A stretch of DNA of 64,000 bases. Source: Klebsiella pneumoniae. GTDB taxonomy: Bacteria > Pseudomonadota > Gammaproteobacteria > Pseudomonadales > UBA5518. Position numbers and translations under genes: made by a program. Where the stretch lies: assembly GCA_945862145.1 (NCBI GenBank), contig CAMAXE010000001.1, positions 186,001 to 250,000 on the forward strand. Reading direction: 5' to 3'. A model generated the notes under the pieces. The model saw only the letters and a list, made by a program, of their open reading frames with translations. It was not told the origin of the DNA and ran no database searches. This document shows, one piece after another, positions 20,121 through 29,750 of the stretch (position 1 is the first letter of the stretch; each line of letters starts with the position of its first letter).

Positions 20121-21797
20121 ATGAGCGACGCGCCACGCCCCTCGAATTTCCTGCGCACCATAATCCGCGACGATCTGGAGTCCGGCCGGGTGGTCACGGT
20201 GACCACGCGCTTTCCCCCGGAGCCCAATGGCTACCTGCACATCGGTCACGCCAAGTCGATCGGCGTGAACTTCGGTCTGGCCGCTGAGTTCGGCGGCCAG
20301 TGCAACCTCCGATTCGACGACACCAACCCCGACACCGAAGACGCCGAGTACGTGGAGTCGATCATCCGCGATGTCAGTTGGATGGCCTATGCGTGGGCGG
20401 GCGAGGTGCGTTATGCCAGCGACTACTTCCCCCAGCTCTACGCCTGGGCGCAGCACCTCATTCGCGAAGGGTTTGCCTACGTGTGCGAGCTCTCGCCAGA
20501 GGACACCCGTGCCTATCGGGGCACACTGACGGAGCCGGGGCGCAACAGCCCCTTCCGCGACCGGCCGGCCGCACAGAGCCTGGAGCTTCTGGAGCGTATG
20601 CGCGTGGGCGAGATCGATGAAGGGCGCATGATTCTGCGGGCCCGGATCGACATGGCGGCGCCCAATCTCAACCTCCGGGATCCCGTGCTCTACCGCGTGA
20701 AACATTCACGCCATCACCGCACCGGCGATGCATGGCACATCTATCCCTCCTACGATTTCGCGCATGGTCAGGAAGACGCCATCGAAGGGGTCAGCCACTC
20801 GATCTGCACGCTGGAGTTCGAAGACCACCGACCGCTCTACGACTGGTTCATCGAGCATCTGCCAGTGCCCGCGCGACCGCGGCAATACGAGTTCGCCCGC
20901 CTCAACCTGAGCTACACCGTCACCAGCAAGCGCAAGTTGAGGCAGCTGGTCGAGGAAGGCCACGTCGAGGGCTGGGACGATCCGCGCATGCCCACCATTT
21001 CAGGGCTGCGTCGGCGCGGGCTGACACCCGCATCACTGCGGGATTTTGTCGAGCGCACGGGGGTCAGCCGCTCCGAGAGCGTGGTGGACCTCGGCATGCT
21101 TGAGTTCTGCATCCGGGATGATCTCGACAAGCAGGCCCCGCGCGCCATGTGTGTGCTGCGTCCACTTAAACTCACCATCCGCAATTTTCCTGGAGGCGAT
21201 GGTCAGTCGCTCCAGGCGCCGCGGCACCCTTCACGCGAGGAGCTCGGCACGCGTTCCTTGCCGTTCGGCCGCGAGCTGTGGATCGACCGCGAGGATTTCC
21301 GCCTCGAGGCCGGCAAGGATTTCAAGCGCCTGGTGGCGGGGCAGGAAGTGCGCTTGCGCAATGCCTACGTCATCCGCGCCGAGGACGTGGTGTGCGATGC
21401 GCGAGGGGAAGCGATCGAGGTGCTCGCCAGTTACGATCCCGAGACCCTTGGCAAGAACCCGGCTGACGGCCGCAAGGTGAAGGGCGTGATCCACTGGGTT
21501 GCAAGCGCTTCGGCGTTCGATTGCGAGGTGCGACTCTATGACAGGCTGTTTCTCGACGCCTCGCCGGATGCCGCAGACGGCGGCTTTCTTGCCAACCTGA
21601 ATCCCGGGAGTCTCGATATCCTGCGCGGCTGCAAGGCCGAGGCGAGTCTTGCCGACGCCGCGGTCGGGGACCGTTTCCAGTTCGAACGTGAAGGCTATTT
21701 CTGCCTCGATCCGCGGCGCGGCGAAGGCGATGTCCCGGTGTTCAACCGCACTATCGGCCTGCGTGATACCTGGGCGGCTGGCGCCAAGGGAGGCTGA
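20121..21797 (+). CDS. glnS: Glutaminyl-tRNA synthetase GlnS
   Basis: A 558-residue class I aminoacyl-tRNA synthetase. The HIGH-type motif occurs in [20 protein letters not shown], and the KMSKS-type loop reads [25 protein letters not shown] and [19 protein letters not shown] are GlnS-specific. The C-terminal beta-barrel anticodon-binding domain follows ([18 protein letters not shown]). The cysS start codon is only 3 bases downstream, so both synthetases are probably co-transcribed. Confidence 0.96.
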   Translation: MSDAPRPSNFLRTIIRDDLESGRVVTVTTRFPPEPNGYLHIGHAKSIGVNFGLAAEFGGQCNLRFDDTNPDTEDAEYVESIIRDVSWMAYAWAGEVRYASDYFPQLYAWAQHLIREGFAYVCELSPEDTRAYRGTLTEPGRNSPFRDRPAAQSLELLERMRVGEIDEGRMILRARIDMAAPNLNLRDPVLYRVKHSRHHRTGDAWHIYPSYDFAHGQEDAIEGVSHSICTLEFEDHRPLYDWFIEHLPVPARPRQYEFARLNLSYTVTSKRKLRQLVEEGHVEGWDDPRMPTISGLRRRGLTPASLRDFVERTGVSRSESVVDLGMLEFCIRDDLDKQAPRAMCVLRPLKLTIRNFPGGDGQSLQAPRHPSREELGTRSLPFGRELWIDREDFRLEAGKDFKRLVAGQEVRLRNAYVIRAEDVVCDARGEAIEVLASYDPETLGKNPADGRKVKGVIHWVASASAFDCEVRLYDRLFLDASPDAADGGFLANLNPGSLDILRGCKAEASLADAAVGDRFQFEREGYFCLDPRRGEGDVPVFNRTIGLRDTWAAGAKGG

Positions 21798-21800
21798 GCG

Positions 21801-23195
21801 GTGGGCTTGCGCATCTACAACACGCTTAGCCGCCGGGTCGAGGATTTCTCCCCGCTCGTTCCGGGCCACATTGGTCTCTACGTCTGCGGCATCACCGTCT
21901 ACGATTACTGCCACCTTGGCCATGCGCGACTGCTGGTCGGGTTCGACACCATCGCGCGCTATCTGCGGACCCGCGGCTGGTCGCTCGAGTACGTGCGCAA
22001 CGTCACCGACATCGACGACAAGATCCTGCGTCGGGCGAGCGAGAATGGCGAGAGCTTCGATGCGCTGGCGATTCGCTTCACGCAGGCGATGCACGAGGAC
22101 GAACGCGCGCTTGGCAATCTGCCGCCTGATCATGAGCCTCGTGCCACGGCGCATATCGGTGAAATCCTCGGCATCACCCAGCGACTGGTGCACGAGGGGT
22201 ATGCGTATCCGGCAGCCAACGGGGATGTCTATTACCGGGTGAGCCGATTTGCCGGTTACGGCAAGTTATCCGGCCGCAAACCCGACGAACTTCTCTCCGG
22301 TGCGCGCGTTGAGATCGACGAGGACAAGGAAGACCCACGGGACTTCGTGCTCTGGAAGGCAGCCAAGCCGGGCGAACCCAGTTGGCCCTCGCCCTGGGGC
22401 CCGGGGCGTCCCGGCTGGCATATCGAGTGCTCGGCAATGTCGATGCAATGCCTGGGCGAGACCTTCGATATCCACGGGGGCGGACCTGATCTGGTGTTCC
22501 CCCATCATGAGAACGAGATCGCCCAGTCCGAGGCCGCCACCGGGCATGAGTTCGCACGACTGTGGATGCACGTCGGGCCCCTGCGCATCGACGGCGAGAA
22601 GATGTCGAAATCGCTCGGCAATTTTTTTACCATCCGCGAGGTGCTCGCGAAGTATCGGCCCGAGGTCGTGCGTTATCTCCTGACCTGCAGCCACTATCGC
22701 AGCCCCATCAACTACGCCGAGGACAGCCTGCAGGGTGCACAGGCCGCGCTGGAGCGTTTCTATGCCGCACTGCGCGATTTCGGTGATGTGCCCGCGCTGT
22801 CGTGGCAGGCGCTTGCTGCCAGCGCCTATCAAGAGCGGTTCATCGCCGCGATGGACGAGGATTTCAACACCCCCGAGGCGCTGGCGGTGCTGTTCGATCT
22901 AGCCCGCGATCTGAACGCTGCAGCCCGCAGCGATCCAGGCCGCGCGCGCGCGCTGGCCGGCGAATTGAAGGGTTTCGGTGCGGTGTTCGGCATCCTGCAG
23001 GAAGACCCGCTGCTGTTTCGCCGCGGTGGCGAAAGCAGTAGCGAAGATGCCGGTATTGATGCCCTGGTGGCGGAGCGCTCAGCGGCCAAAAAAACGAAGG
23101 ACTTCGCGCGTTCGGATGCCATCCGCGCTGAGTTGCTGGCGCGAGGGATCGTGCTGGAGGACACGCGGGAAGGAACGCTCTGGCGTCGGCCCTGA
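21801..23195 (+). CDS. cysS: Cysteinyl-tRNA synthetase CysS
   Basis: A 464-residue class I synthetase. The zinc-binding cysteine and HIGH motif are in YVCGITVYDYCHLGHARLLV, and KMSKSLGNFFTIREVL is the KMSKS loop. CSAMSMQCLGETFDIHGGG holds the other zinc ligands. The start is a GTG at 21801 behind GGGAGG at 21788. It ends about 50 bases before the convergent feoB; no T-run terminator is seen there. Confidence 0.96.
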   Translation: MGLRIYNTLSRRVEDFSPLVPGHIGLYVCGITVYDYCHLGHARLLVGFDTIARYLRTRGWSLEYVRNVTDIDDKILRRASENGESFDALAIRFTQAMHEDERALGNLPPDHEPRATAHIGEILGITQRLVHEGYAYPAANGDVYYRVSRFAGYGKLSGRKPDELLSGARVEIDEDKEDPRDFVLWKAAKPGEPSWPSPWGPGRPGWHIECSAMSMQCLGETFDIHGGGPDLVFPHHENEIAQSEAATGHEFARLWMHVGPLRIDGEKMSKSLGNFFTIREVLAKYRPEVVRYLLTCSHYRSPINYAEDSLQGAQAALERFYAALRDFGDVPALSWQALAASAYQERFIAAMDEDFNTPEALAVLFDLARDLNAAARSDPGRARALAGELKGFGAVFGILQEDPLLFRRGGESSSEDAGIDALVAERSAAKKTKDFARSDAIRAELLARGIVLEDTREGTLWRRP

Positions 23196-23247
23196 GGCCG
23201 CAAAAAGGGGCAGAGGCGAAAAACGGGCTATAGCTTCAGCCTGAGCA

Positions 23248-25569
23248 TCAGAGGTTGACCACCGGGATCAGATTGCCTTCGAGAGCCCGCGTGCGCGCCA
23301 GCCGCATCAGCCACATCCAGCAGCCACCCAGCAGTGCGGATGAGCCCAGTATCCAGCCAAGCGCAGATGCCGGCGTGCTGGCGATCTGCCCCGACTGGTA
23401 CACGCAGACCGCCAGCGACCAGGCGATGACCGTGTTCCAGGTTGCCGAGAAAAACGCCCAGAATCCGCCCTGTTCCTTGTAGATTGCACCGAGCGTTGCC
23501 ACGCAGGGCATGTAGAGCAACACGAACAGCATATAGGCGAATGCACCCAACTGGCCGTCAAAGAGATGGCCGATCTGACCAAGCGTGCCCACGTGGATGT
23601 CCTGCGCCGCGGCGGCGGCCTCGCGGTCGCCGATGTTGCCCATGTCGAGCCCCAGCGGGTCCCCGAGCTGGCTGCCGAGCTCACCCAGGTTGGTGCCCAC
23701 CGAAGCGAGCGCCTCGCGGAGCAGGCTGGCCGTACTGGGCGGAACCTGCGGACCGGTATCGCCGCTTGCCATGGTGGAGTAGAGCGCATCGAGCGTCCCC
23801 ACCACCACTTCCTTGGCGAAGATGCCACTGAAAATGCCCACGGTGGCAGGCCAGTTCTCCTCGCGCAGTCCCAGTGGTGCAAAGAGAGGCGTGATCGACT
23901 TGCCAATCGCCGAGAGCAGCGAGCGCTCGGTGTTCTGGTTGCCGAAGCTGCCATCGGTGCCAAGCGAGTTGACGAAATTGAGTACCACCACCACCGCTAC
24001 GATGGCTTTGCCCGCGCGCATCACGAAGCCTTTCAGGCGGTGCCAGGTGTGCATGTACAGGCCGCGCAGGGTCGGCAGATGATAGGGCGGCAGTTCCATC
24101 ACGAAGGCCGAAAGATCCCGGCGCAGCAACGCGCGGCGAACCAGAAACCCGGTGAAAACCGCCAGCACCACCCCTATCAGGTAAAGCGCAAAAACCACGT
24201 TCTGGCCGTTGCGCGGGAAAAGTGCTGCAGCGAAGAGCGCGTAGACGGTAAGCCGCGCGCCGCAGGACATGAAAGGCGCCATCAGGGTGGTAAGCAAGCG
24301 GTCTTGTTGCGCATCGAGGCCGCGTGAGGCCATCACCGCCGGGACGTTGCAGCCGAAGCCCACGATCAGCGGCACGAAGCTCTTGCCGGGGAGTCCCATC
24401 GCACGCATGAGCCGGTCGAGGATGAAGGCCGCGCGCGCCATGTACCCCGAGTCTTCGAGAAAGCTCTGGAACAGGAACAGCGTGGCGATCACAGGAATGA
24501 AACTCGCCACGAGCTGCACGCCGCCGCCCAGACCATCTGCCAGCGCGGCGATCAGCCACGCCGGCAGACCGATTCCTTTGAACAGGCTGCGCGGCAACTC
24601 GACGAAGACGGCCGCACCGGCGAGGTTGAAGAAATCCGTGAAGGCGCCGCCCACATTGATCGTGAACGTGAACATCAGGTACATGATGCCGAGGAACAGC
24701 GGGAAGGCGGCCCAGCGGTTCAGCAGGATCGAATCCAGCAGTGCCGTGATATCGAGGCGGTTGTCCTCGTCGCGCGTTAGCGCGCCGTCGAGCAGTCCGG
24801 CGATGGCGCGGTAGCGCTCCTCGATCAGCGCATCCGCGGCACCGCGACCAAGCTGCTGTTCGAGGGTTTCGACCAGCGCCAGCGCGTGACCGCGCTCGGC
24901 TTCATCGAGCCGGGCGAGAACGGCGCAATCGCGCTCGAGGATCGCGGCCGCCACCAGTCTCCCGTGCGCACCGGCCTGCGCGGGCGGCAGCGATGCCTGC
25001 AACCCCGTCAGCGCGGTTTCGAAGGGGGCGTCGAGCATCACACGGGCCGGTGGCCTGCGATTTTTCAGCTGGCTGTCGATGGCGTCGAGAAGTGCCGCCA
25101 TACCCTCGCCGCGGCTCGCTACGATCGGCACCACCGGGCAGCCAAGGCGCGCTGCCAGGCGTTGGGCATCGATGTGCACGCCCTGTGCGTTGGCGACATC
25201 CAGCATGTTCAGCGCAATGACCAGCGGGGTGCCGGCATCGAGCAGTTGGGTGCTCAGGTAGAGGCCACGCTCCAGTGAGCTTGCATCCACAATATTCAGC
25301 AGAAGATCGGGTTTTCCCGAAAGAATGAAGTTCTGGGCGATCTGCTGGTCAATGGAGTCCTCGCCATGCGAGACATGCAGCGAGAAGGTGCCTGGCAGGT
25401 CGACCAACTCGTGCCGCAGGCCGGCATGCATATAGGTTCCGGTCTTGCGCTCCACCGTGACGCCGGGCCAGTTGCCCACCGACTGATGCGCCCCGGTCAG
25501 GCGGTTGAACAGGGTGGTCTTGCCGCAGTTGGGGTTGCCGACCAGCGCGATGACAGGAGATGGGCTCAC
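23248..25569 (-). CDS. feoB: Ferrous iron transporter FeoB
   Basis: A 773-residue inner-membrane Fe(II) transporter. The N-terminal G domain has the P-loop LVGNPNCGKTTLFNRLTG, G2 GVTVERK, G3 VDLPGTFSL and G4 LNMLDV. A helical spacer follows, and then about ten membrane helices with the Gate repeats, including the conserved GFGCNVPAVMASR. The start is a GTG at 25569 that overlaps the feoA stop (GTGA), so FeoB translation is coupled to FeoA. No feoC gene follows. The upstream Fur box implies iron repression. Confidence 0.95.
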   Translation of the reverse strand: MSPSPVIALVGNPNCGKTTLFNRLTGAHQSVGNWPGVTVERKTGTYMHAGLRHELVDLPGTFSLHVSHGEDSIDQQIAQNFILSGKPDLLLNIVDASSLERGLYLSTQLLDAGTPLVIALNMLDVANAQGVHIDAQRLAARLGCPVVPIVASRGEGMAALLDAIDSQLKNRRPPARVMLDAPFETALTGLQASLPPAQAGAHGRLVAAAILERDCAVLARLDEAERGHALALVETLEQQLGRGAADALIEERYRAIAGLLDGALTRDEDNRLDITALLDSILLNRWAAFPLFLGIMYLMFTFTINVGGAFTDFFNLAGAAVFVELPRSLFKGIGLPAWLIAALADGLGGGVQLVASFIPVIATLFLFQSFLEDSGYMARAAFILDRLMRAMGLPGKSFVPLIVGFGCNVPAVMASRGLDAQQDRLLTTLMAPFMSCGARLTVYALFAAALFPRNGQNVVFALYLIGVVLAVFTGFLVRRALLRRDLSAFVMELPPYHLPTLRGLYMHTWHRLKGFVMRAGKAIVAVVVVLNFVNSLGTDGSFGNQNTERSLLSAIGKSITPLFAPLGLREENWPATVGIFSGIFAKEVVVGTLDALYSTMASGDTGPQVPPSTASLLREALASVGTNLGELGSQLGDPLGLDMGNIGDREAAAAAQDIHVGTLGQIGHLFDGQLGAFAYMLFVLLYMPCVATLGAIYKEQGGFWAFFSATWNTVIAWSLAVCVYQSGQIASTPASALGWILGSSALLGGCWMWLMRLARTRALEGNLIPVVNL

Positions 25570-25808
25570 ACGCGTCGCACTCTGAGGGCGGCTGCCTCGT
25601 CCCGGCGCAGGCTCATCCTGAATCCACGCAGGCGGATCGCGATCGGGTCGCCGAGCGGGGCGGGGCGCTCGACCACGAAGGGTGTTCCCGGTGTCAGGCC
25701 CATGCTGAGCAGGCGATTGCGGTAGTGCTCCGGCATGCCCGCAAAGCCGATGACTTCGGCGCGATCACCGCGTATGAGTTCGGCAAAACTGATGGTCTCT
25801 GTGTCCAT
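25566..25808 (-). CDS. feoA: FeoA family iron transport accessory protein
   Basis: An 80-residue cytoplasmic SH3-like protein that works with FeoB. The family pattern is seen in EVIGFAGMPEHYRNRLLSMG and DPIAIRLRGFRMSLRRDEA. The ATG at 25808 gives MDTETISFAEL; the bases just upstream (CCATCCTCCT) do not form a ribosome-binding site, and a TTG at 25847 would place the start inside the Fur box, so 25808 is preferred. It overlaps feoB by four bases. Confidence 0.9.
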   Translation of the reverse strand: MDTETISFAELIRGDRAEVIGFAGMPEHYRNRLLSMGLTPGTPFVVERPAPLGDPIAIRLRGFRMSLRRDEAAALRVRRV

Positions 25809-25823
25809 AGGAGGATGGTATGC

Positions 25824-25842
25824 GCAAATGAGAATTATTAGC
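25824..25842 (-). promoter_or_regulatory. Fur box upstream of feoAB
   Basis: The 19 bases GCAAATGAGAATTATTAGC match the classical Fur consensus GATAATGATAATCATTATC at 14 of 19 positions, including the central AATGA and ATTA blocks. The site ends 16 bases before the feoA start. The AT-rich site stands out in GC-rich DNA. Iron-bound Fur would be expected to repress feoAB when iron is plentiful. Confidence 0.75.
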
Positions 25843-26008
25843 AACAACCACTCCGGAGAGCGGTATGAAGCCCCGTGCTAACCTCGTATCCACAACGCGC
25901 GGGGCCCCCGAACATGATCTGTCAATGTCGTTCTGATGCCATGCCGCACGCCGATACCCCGGTGCCCGGAAGCGGGCAAGGCGCGCTGCGGTACCGAGTC
26001 ACGGCGGC

Positions 26009-27118
26009 ATGAGCGGCGTCGCGGCGGATCACTTTGCCGACCTTCTGTTGGCCGGTACCCGGTTCATCGATGTCCGTGCTGAGGTTGAGTTCGCGAAGGG
26101 TCAGATCCCGGGCGCGATCAATCTGCCGATCCTCGATTCCGGCGAGCGGGAGCAGGTGGGCACCTGTTACAAGCAGCGCGGACAGGAGGCTGCCATCGAA
26201 CTCGGGCATGTGCTGGTCGGGGGAGCCCTGAAGGAGGCCCGGGTCGCCGCCTGGTGCGAGATTGCGGCGCGTGAGCCGGATACCCATCTGTACTGCTGGC
26301 GCGGCGGTTTGCGTTCGCGGACCGCCGCGCAATGGATGGCGGAGGCGGGTCACCCGGTGCCAGTCATCGCCGGCGGGTACAAGGCGCTGCGCCAGCGCCT
26401 TATCGACGAGCTGGCACCAGCCGGTCCCGAGGAATCCTGGTTTGTGATCGGCGGCCGTACCGGGAGTGCCAAGACGGCGTTGCTGAATGAGCTGCCGGGC
26501 GGGATCGATCTCGAGGGCTTCGCCTGGCATCGTGGCTCCAGCTTCGGGCGTCGTCCCGGGGTGGTACCGGTGCAGGTTGACTTCGAGAATGCGCTGGCGC
26601 TGGCGCTGTTACGGCGGCGGCATGAAGTGCCGGCAGGCTGTCTGTTCTTCGAGGACGAGAGCCGCCAGATCGGTTCGCTCTCCGTACCCCTGGAGGTGTT
26701 CCGCCGCATGCGCGAGGCACCGCTCGCCATTCTTGAGGTGCCCATGGCGCAGCGGGTGGGCAAGATTCTCGATGACTACATCCGGCTGGATCTGGCCGAG
26801 CATCTGGCACTGGACGCCGAGGCCGGATTCGAGCACTTCGCGCGGCAGCTGACCGCGAGTCTGCAACGGATTCGGCGGCGACTTGGCGAAGAACGGTACC
26901 AGCTCGCTGATGGCTGCATGCAGGCCGCCATCGCGGCGCATCGCTCGCACGACGATGCCGAGGGGCATCGGGGCTGGATCGAATTGCTGCTTCGCGACTA
27001 CTACGACCCGATGTATGACTATCAGCTGGACAAGTCCGTGGAGCGGGTGGTGTTCCGTGGCGGGCCCGACGCCTTGCGGGAGTGGGCCCTCAGCGTGGCC
27101 CGATCCGGCCCGGCGTGA
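26009..27118 (+). CDS. selU: tRNA 2-selenouridine synthase (SelU/MnmH)
   Basis: A 369-residue protein that replaces sulfur with selenium in 2-thiouridine at the tRNA wobble position, using selenophosphate and a geranylated intermediate. An N-terminal rhodanese domain has FIDVRAEVEFAKGQIPGAIN and the catalytic cysteine in LYCWRGGLRS. A P-loop domain follows. Its Walker A reads GGRTGSAKTALL, with alanine where the last glycine usually stands. The 3' end overlaps the convergent selD-fusion gene by 29 bases, and selD supplies selenophosphate, so the pair forms one pathway. selA and selB were not seen in the window. Confidence 0.92.
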   Translation: MSGVAADHFADLLLAGTRFIDVRAEVEFAKGQIPGAINLPILDSGEREQVGTCYKQRGQEAAIELGHVLVGGALKEARVAAWCEIAAREPDTHLYCWRGGLRSRTAAQWMAEAGHPVPVIAGGYKALRQRLIDELAPAGPEESWFVIGGRTGSAKTALLNELPGGIDLEGFAWHRGSSFGRRPGVVPVQVDFENALALALLRRRHEVPAGCLFFEDESRQIGSLSVPLEVFRRMREAPLAILEVPMAQRVGKILDDYIRLDLAEHLALDAEAGFEHFARQLTASLQRIRRRLGEERYQLADGCMQAAIAAHRSHDDAEGHRGWIELLLRDYYDPMYDYQLDKSVERVVFRGGPDALREWALSVARSGPA

Positions 27119-29288
27119 GCGTGGCGTCGGTGCAGCCCACCACGCTGGCTGCACCATAGCCCGCAGCGCGCAGGGCGCTCACGCACGCCACGGCGCGTTG
27201 CTCGGGAACCGCCGCCAGCAACCCTCCCGCGGTCTGCGGATCGACCAGCAGCGCGAGCGTCGCCTCATCCACCGGAACAAAACCCTCGAGCGCGGCGAGC
27301 GCTGCAGCGTTGGCGCCATGGAGTGAGCTGCGGTAGCCCATCGACAGGCATTCGCGGGCACCCCTGAGTGACGGAATTGCCAGCAGATCAAGTCGCGCCC
27401 CTATCCCCGAGGCGCGGAGCATCTCGCCCAGGTGACCGAGCAGGCCGAATCCCGTCACATCGGTGCAGGCGGATATGCCGTGTTCGCGCAGGACCTTCAT
27501 GGCGGCGGCGTGTCCCTGCTGCATTGCGGTGAGTGCCGCGTCTATCCAGTCTCCTCGCGCCGCCCCGGCCATATTGGCCGCGAGTAGCACGCCGCTGCCG
27601 ATCGCCTTGGTGAGGATCAGGGCCTGCCCCGGCCGCAGTGCCGACTTCAGCAGGAGCGCAGATGGGGCGACGAAACCGTTGACGCTCAGCCCGAAACCGA
27701 GCTCGGCACCCTCGCTGCTATGGCCCCCGGCCAGCGCCACCGATTCGGCTATCAGCGCGCTGCGGGCGCCCAGCATGAGTTGATCGAGGGTCTCGCGCAC
27801 GATGCCCGGCACGCCGTGGGGGATGGTGGCGATAGCGAGCGCCGAGTGGGGCTGCGCGCCCATCGCGTGAAGGTCACCCAGGCAGTGCACGGTTCCGATT
27901 CGCCCCAGCAGCCAGGGGTCGTCGGTGAAAGAGCGAAAATAGTCGACGCTCTGCACCAGCAATTGCCCCGCGGGCGGCTGAATGACTGCAGCGTCCTCGC
28001 CGCTTGCAATCCCGTGCGGTATGTCTGCTCGCGGCGGGGCAGCGAGGCGATCGAGCATCCCTGCCAGCATCGCAGGCCCCACCTTCGCAGCGCAGCCACC
28101 GCAACGCATGGCGGGTTCGGTGCCCGGAGCCGCAGGCGGCAAGGGGGGCAGGGCGTACATCGCCATGAACCGGCGGTCGATGCGGTCCTTCCAGCGCCAG
28201 ACCCAGTCGCCGGATGCAAACAGTGGGCCCCGCGAGGCCACGGCATGGCGCGGCCCTGTTGCTAGCAAGGACAGGAAGCGTCGCTGCGGGCGATAGGCGC
28301 GCAGCGGCGCTCCCCGCAGTGACTGTGAGAGGTTGTGTGCGAGCACCTCGCCTTCGCGCACCGCGTAGACGCCGCTCTTGGGTACGGCGACCGGCAGCGC
28401 GGCAATATCCCCCGCTGCAAACACGCAGTCATCCGAGACGGATCGCAGCGTGTCGTCGACCGCAAGGAAGCCCGCCGCATCACAGGCAAGACCGGTCGTA
28501 CGCGTCCACGCAGGCGCGCCGGCATGGATCGCCCACACGGCGAGATCACAGCCATGTTGCGTGCCGTCGGCAAGCTCGAGTTGCGTAGCCGTGACTGCGG
28601 TAACGCGGGCAGCGAGTCTCACATCGATGCCTGCCGCAACAAGTTTTTCACCCAACAAACGCCGCACCCGCGCGTTGTGTGTTTCCAGCAGCCGCTCGCC
28701 TGCAGCGAGCAGCGTGATACGGCACGCGCGGCGTGATTGCTCGAGGCGCCACGACAGCGCGAGCGCCATTTCCACGGCAGCCGCGCCACCGCCGACCACC
28801 ATCACCTGGCGCGGCGATCCAACCCGCGGCAGTGATTGCTCAAACGCCTCCCAGGCGCTGATGAAACGGTCGATGGGTTTCAAGGCAATGCCGTGATCGC
28901 GCGCACCGGCAATGCTGTCCAGCGCAGGCGCGGAGCCGGTGTTGATCGACAGCATGTCCCAGGCAAGCGAACCGCGCTCGGCTAGCTCCACGGTACGCGA
29001 TGCGGTATCGATGGAGGTCAGCGTGCCGCGGATCAGGCGGGCACCGGTTGCCTCGCACAGACGCCGCAGATCGATGTGGCAGTCTTCGTGGGAGTAGTGC
29101 CCTGCCACGAGCCCGGGGAGCATGCCGGAGTAGGGCGTGTGGGTGTCGCGCGAGAGCAGTGTTAACCGTACCCCGGGCACCGGCGCGCGCCCGAAGTGCC
29201 TGAGCACCGCCACATGCGCGTGTCCGCCGCCCACCAGCAGCAGTTCCCGTGCTATGGGCACCATCGCTTGGCGCGTTGCGGTTTTCAT
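27090..29288 (-). CDS. selD: Fused NADH-dehydrogenase-like flavoprotein / selenide,water dikinase SelD
   Basis: A 732-residue two-domain protein. Residues 1 to about 365 are an FAD/NAD(P)-dependent oxidoreductase with two Rossmann motifs (LLLVGGGHAHVAVL and MVVGGGAAAVEMALAL) resembling type II NADH dehydrogenase. From about residue 390 it is SelD, with the cysteine motif MRCGGCAAKVG, the ATP-binding GEDAAVIQPP, GRIGTVHCLGDLHAMGA and TDVTGFGLLGHLGEML. SelD makes selenophosphate from selenide and ATP; the flavin domain may reduce a selenium precursor, which is inference. This fusion is known in bacteria. ATG 29288 is used; ATG 29264 is an alternative. It faces selU, its likely user. Confidence 0.92.
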   Translation of the reverse strand: MKTATRQAMVPIARELLLVGGGHAHVAVLRHFGRAPVPGVRLTLLSRDTHTPYSGMLPGLVAGHYSHEDCHIDLRRLCEATGARLIRGTLTSIDTASRTVELAERGSLAWDMLSINTGSAPALDSIAGARDHGIALKPIDRFISAWEAFEQSLPRVGSPRQVMVVGGGAAAVEMALALSWRLEQSRRACRITLLAAGERLLETHNARVRRLLGEKLVAAGIDVRLAARVTAVTATQLELADGTQHGCDLAVWAIHAGAPAWTRTTGLACDAAGFLAVDDTLRSVSDDCVFAAGDIAALPVAVPKSGVYAVREGEVLAHNLSQSLRGAPLRAYRPQRRFLSLLATGPRHAVASRGPLFASGDWVWRWKDRIDRRFMAMYALPPLPPAAPGTEPAMRCGGCAAKVGPAMLAGMLDRLAAPPRADIPHGIASGEDAAVIQPPAGQLLVQSVDYFRSFTDDPWLLGRIGTVHCLGDLHAMGAQPHSALAIATIPHGVPGIVRETLDQLMLGARSALIAESVALAGGHSSEGAELGFGLSVNGFVAPSALLLKSALRPGQALILTKAIGSGVLLAANMAGAARGDWIDAALTAMQQGHAAAMKVLREHGISACTDVTGFGLLGHLGEMLRASGIGARLDLLAIPSLRGARECLSMGYRSSLHGANAAALAALEGFVPVDEATLALLVDPQTAGGLLAAVPEQRAVACVSALRAAGYGAASVVGCTDATLTPGRIGPR

Positions 29289-29321
29289 GCGGCGGGACGA
29301 TGGGTGCGCGGGCCGGGAGTG

Positions 29322-29750
29322 TCAACCATCGGAAGTCGCGCGGGTCATGGCGCGCAGCATGACGCGCAAGCGCTCGCGGTCATCCGTGGAAAGCGTCGCC
29401 AGCAGGGTGTCATTGGCGCGCGTTGCGGCCCGCTCCAGAACCTCCCGCAGCATACGTCCGCGCGGCGTGAGATGGACCCGGATGATCCTGCGGTCGCCGA
29501 CGCAGGGGGTGCGCTGGACATAACCATCGGATTCCAGTCGCGTCAGGGCGCGAGTTGCGGCTGCCTTGTCTGCCGACACCGCATTGGCGAGAGATTGTTG
29601 TGAACGGCCATCCTCGATGTAGAGGGCGAAGAGATACAGGTAGCGGCCGGGGCCCAGCCGGAGCGGCGCAAGCTCGCGCTCGAGCATGCGCAGGGTGCGA
29701 CGCTGCAGAATGGCAATGTAGCGCGCTTGGGTGTCGGCCAGATCAATCAT
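29322..29750 (-). CDS. MarR family transcriptional regulator
   Basis: A 142-residue winged-helix repressor. The recognition region reads SQQSLANAVSADKAAATRALTRLESDGYV, followed by the wing (DRRIIRVHLTPRGRML). MarR proteins bind inverted repeats as dimers and release DNA on binding aromatic or drug-like ligands. It is the last gene of an emrA-emrB-marR operon and overlaps emrB by 8 bases. Its probable operator is the 16-bp palindrome before emrA. Confidence 0.9.
   Translation of the reverse strand: MIDLADTQARYIAILQRRTLRMLERELAPLRLGPGRYLYLFALYIEDGRSQQSLANAVSADKAAATRALTRLESDGYVQRTPCVGDRRIIRVHLTPRGRMLREVLERAATRANDTLLATLSTDDRERLRVMLRAMTRATSDG

Noticed and set aside
23187-23205. CGGCC-CTGA-GGCCG hairpin at the end of cysS
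   Set aside because: It overlaps the stop codon and is followed by A residues rather than T, so it is not a terminator for cysS; for feoB the T-run lies on the wrong side.
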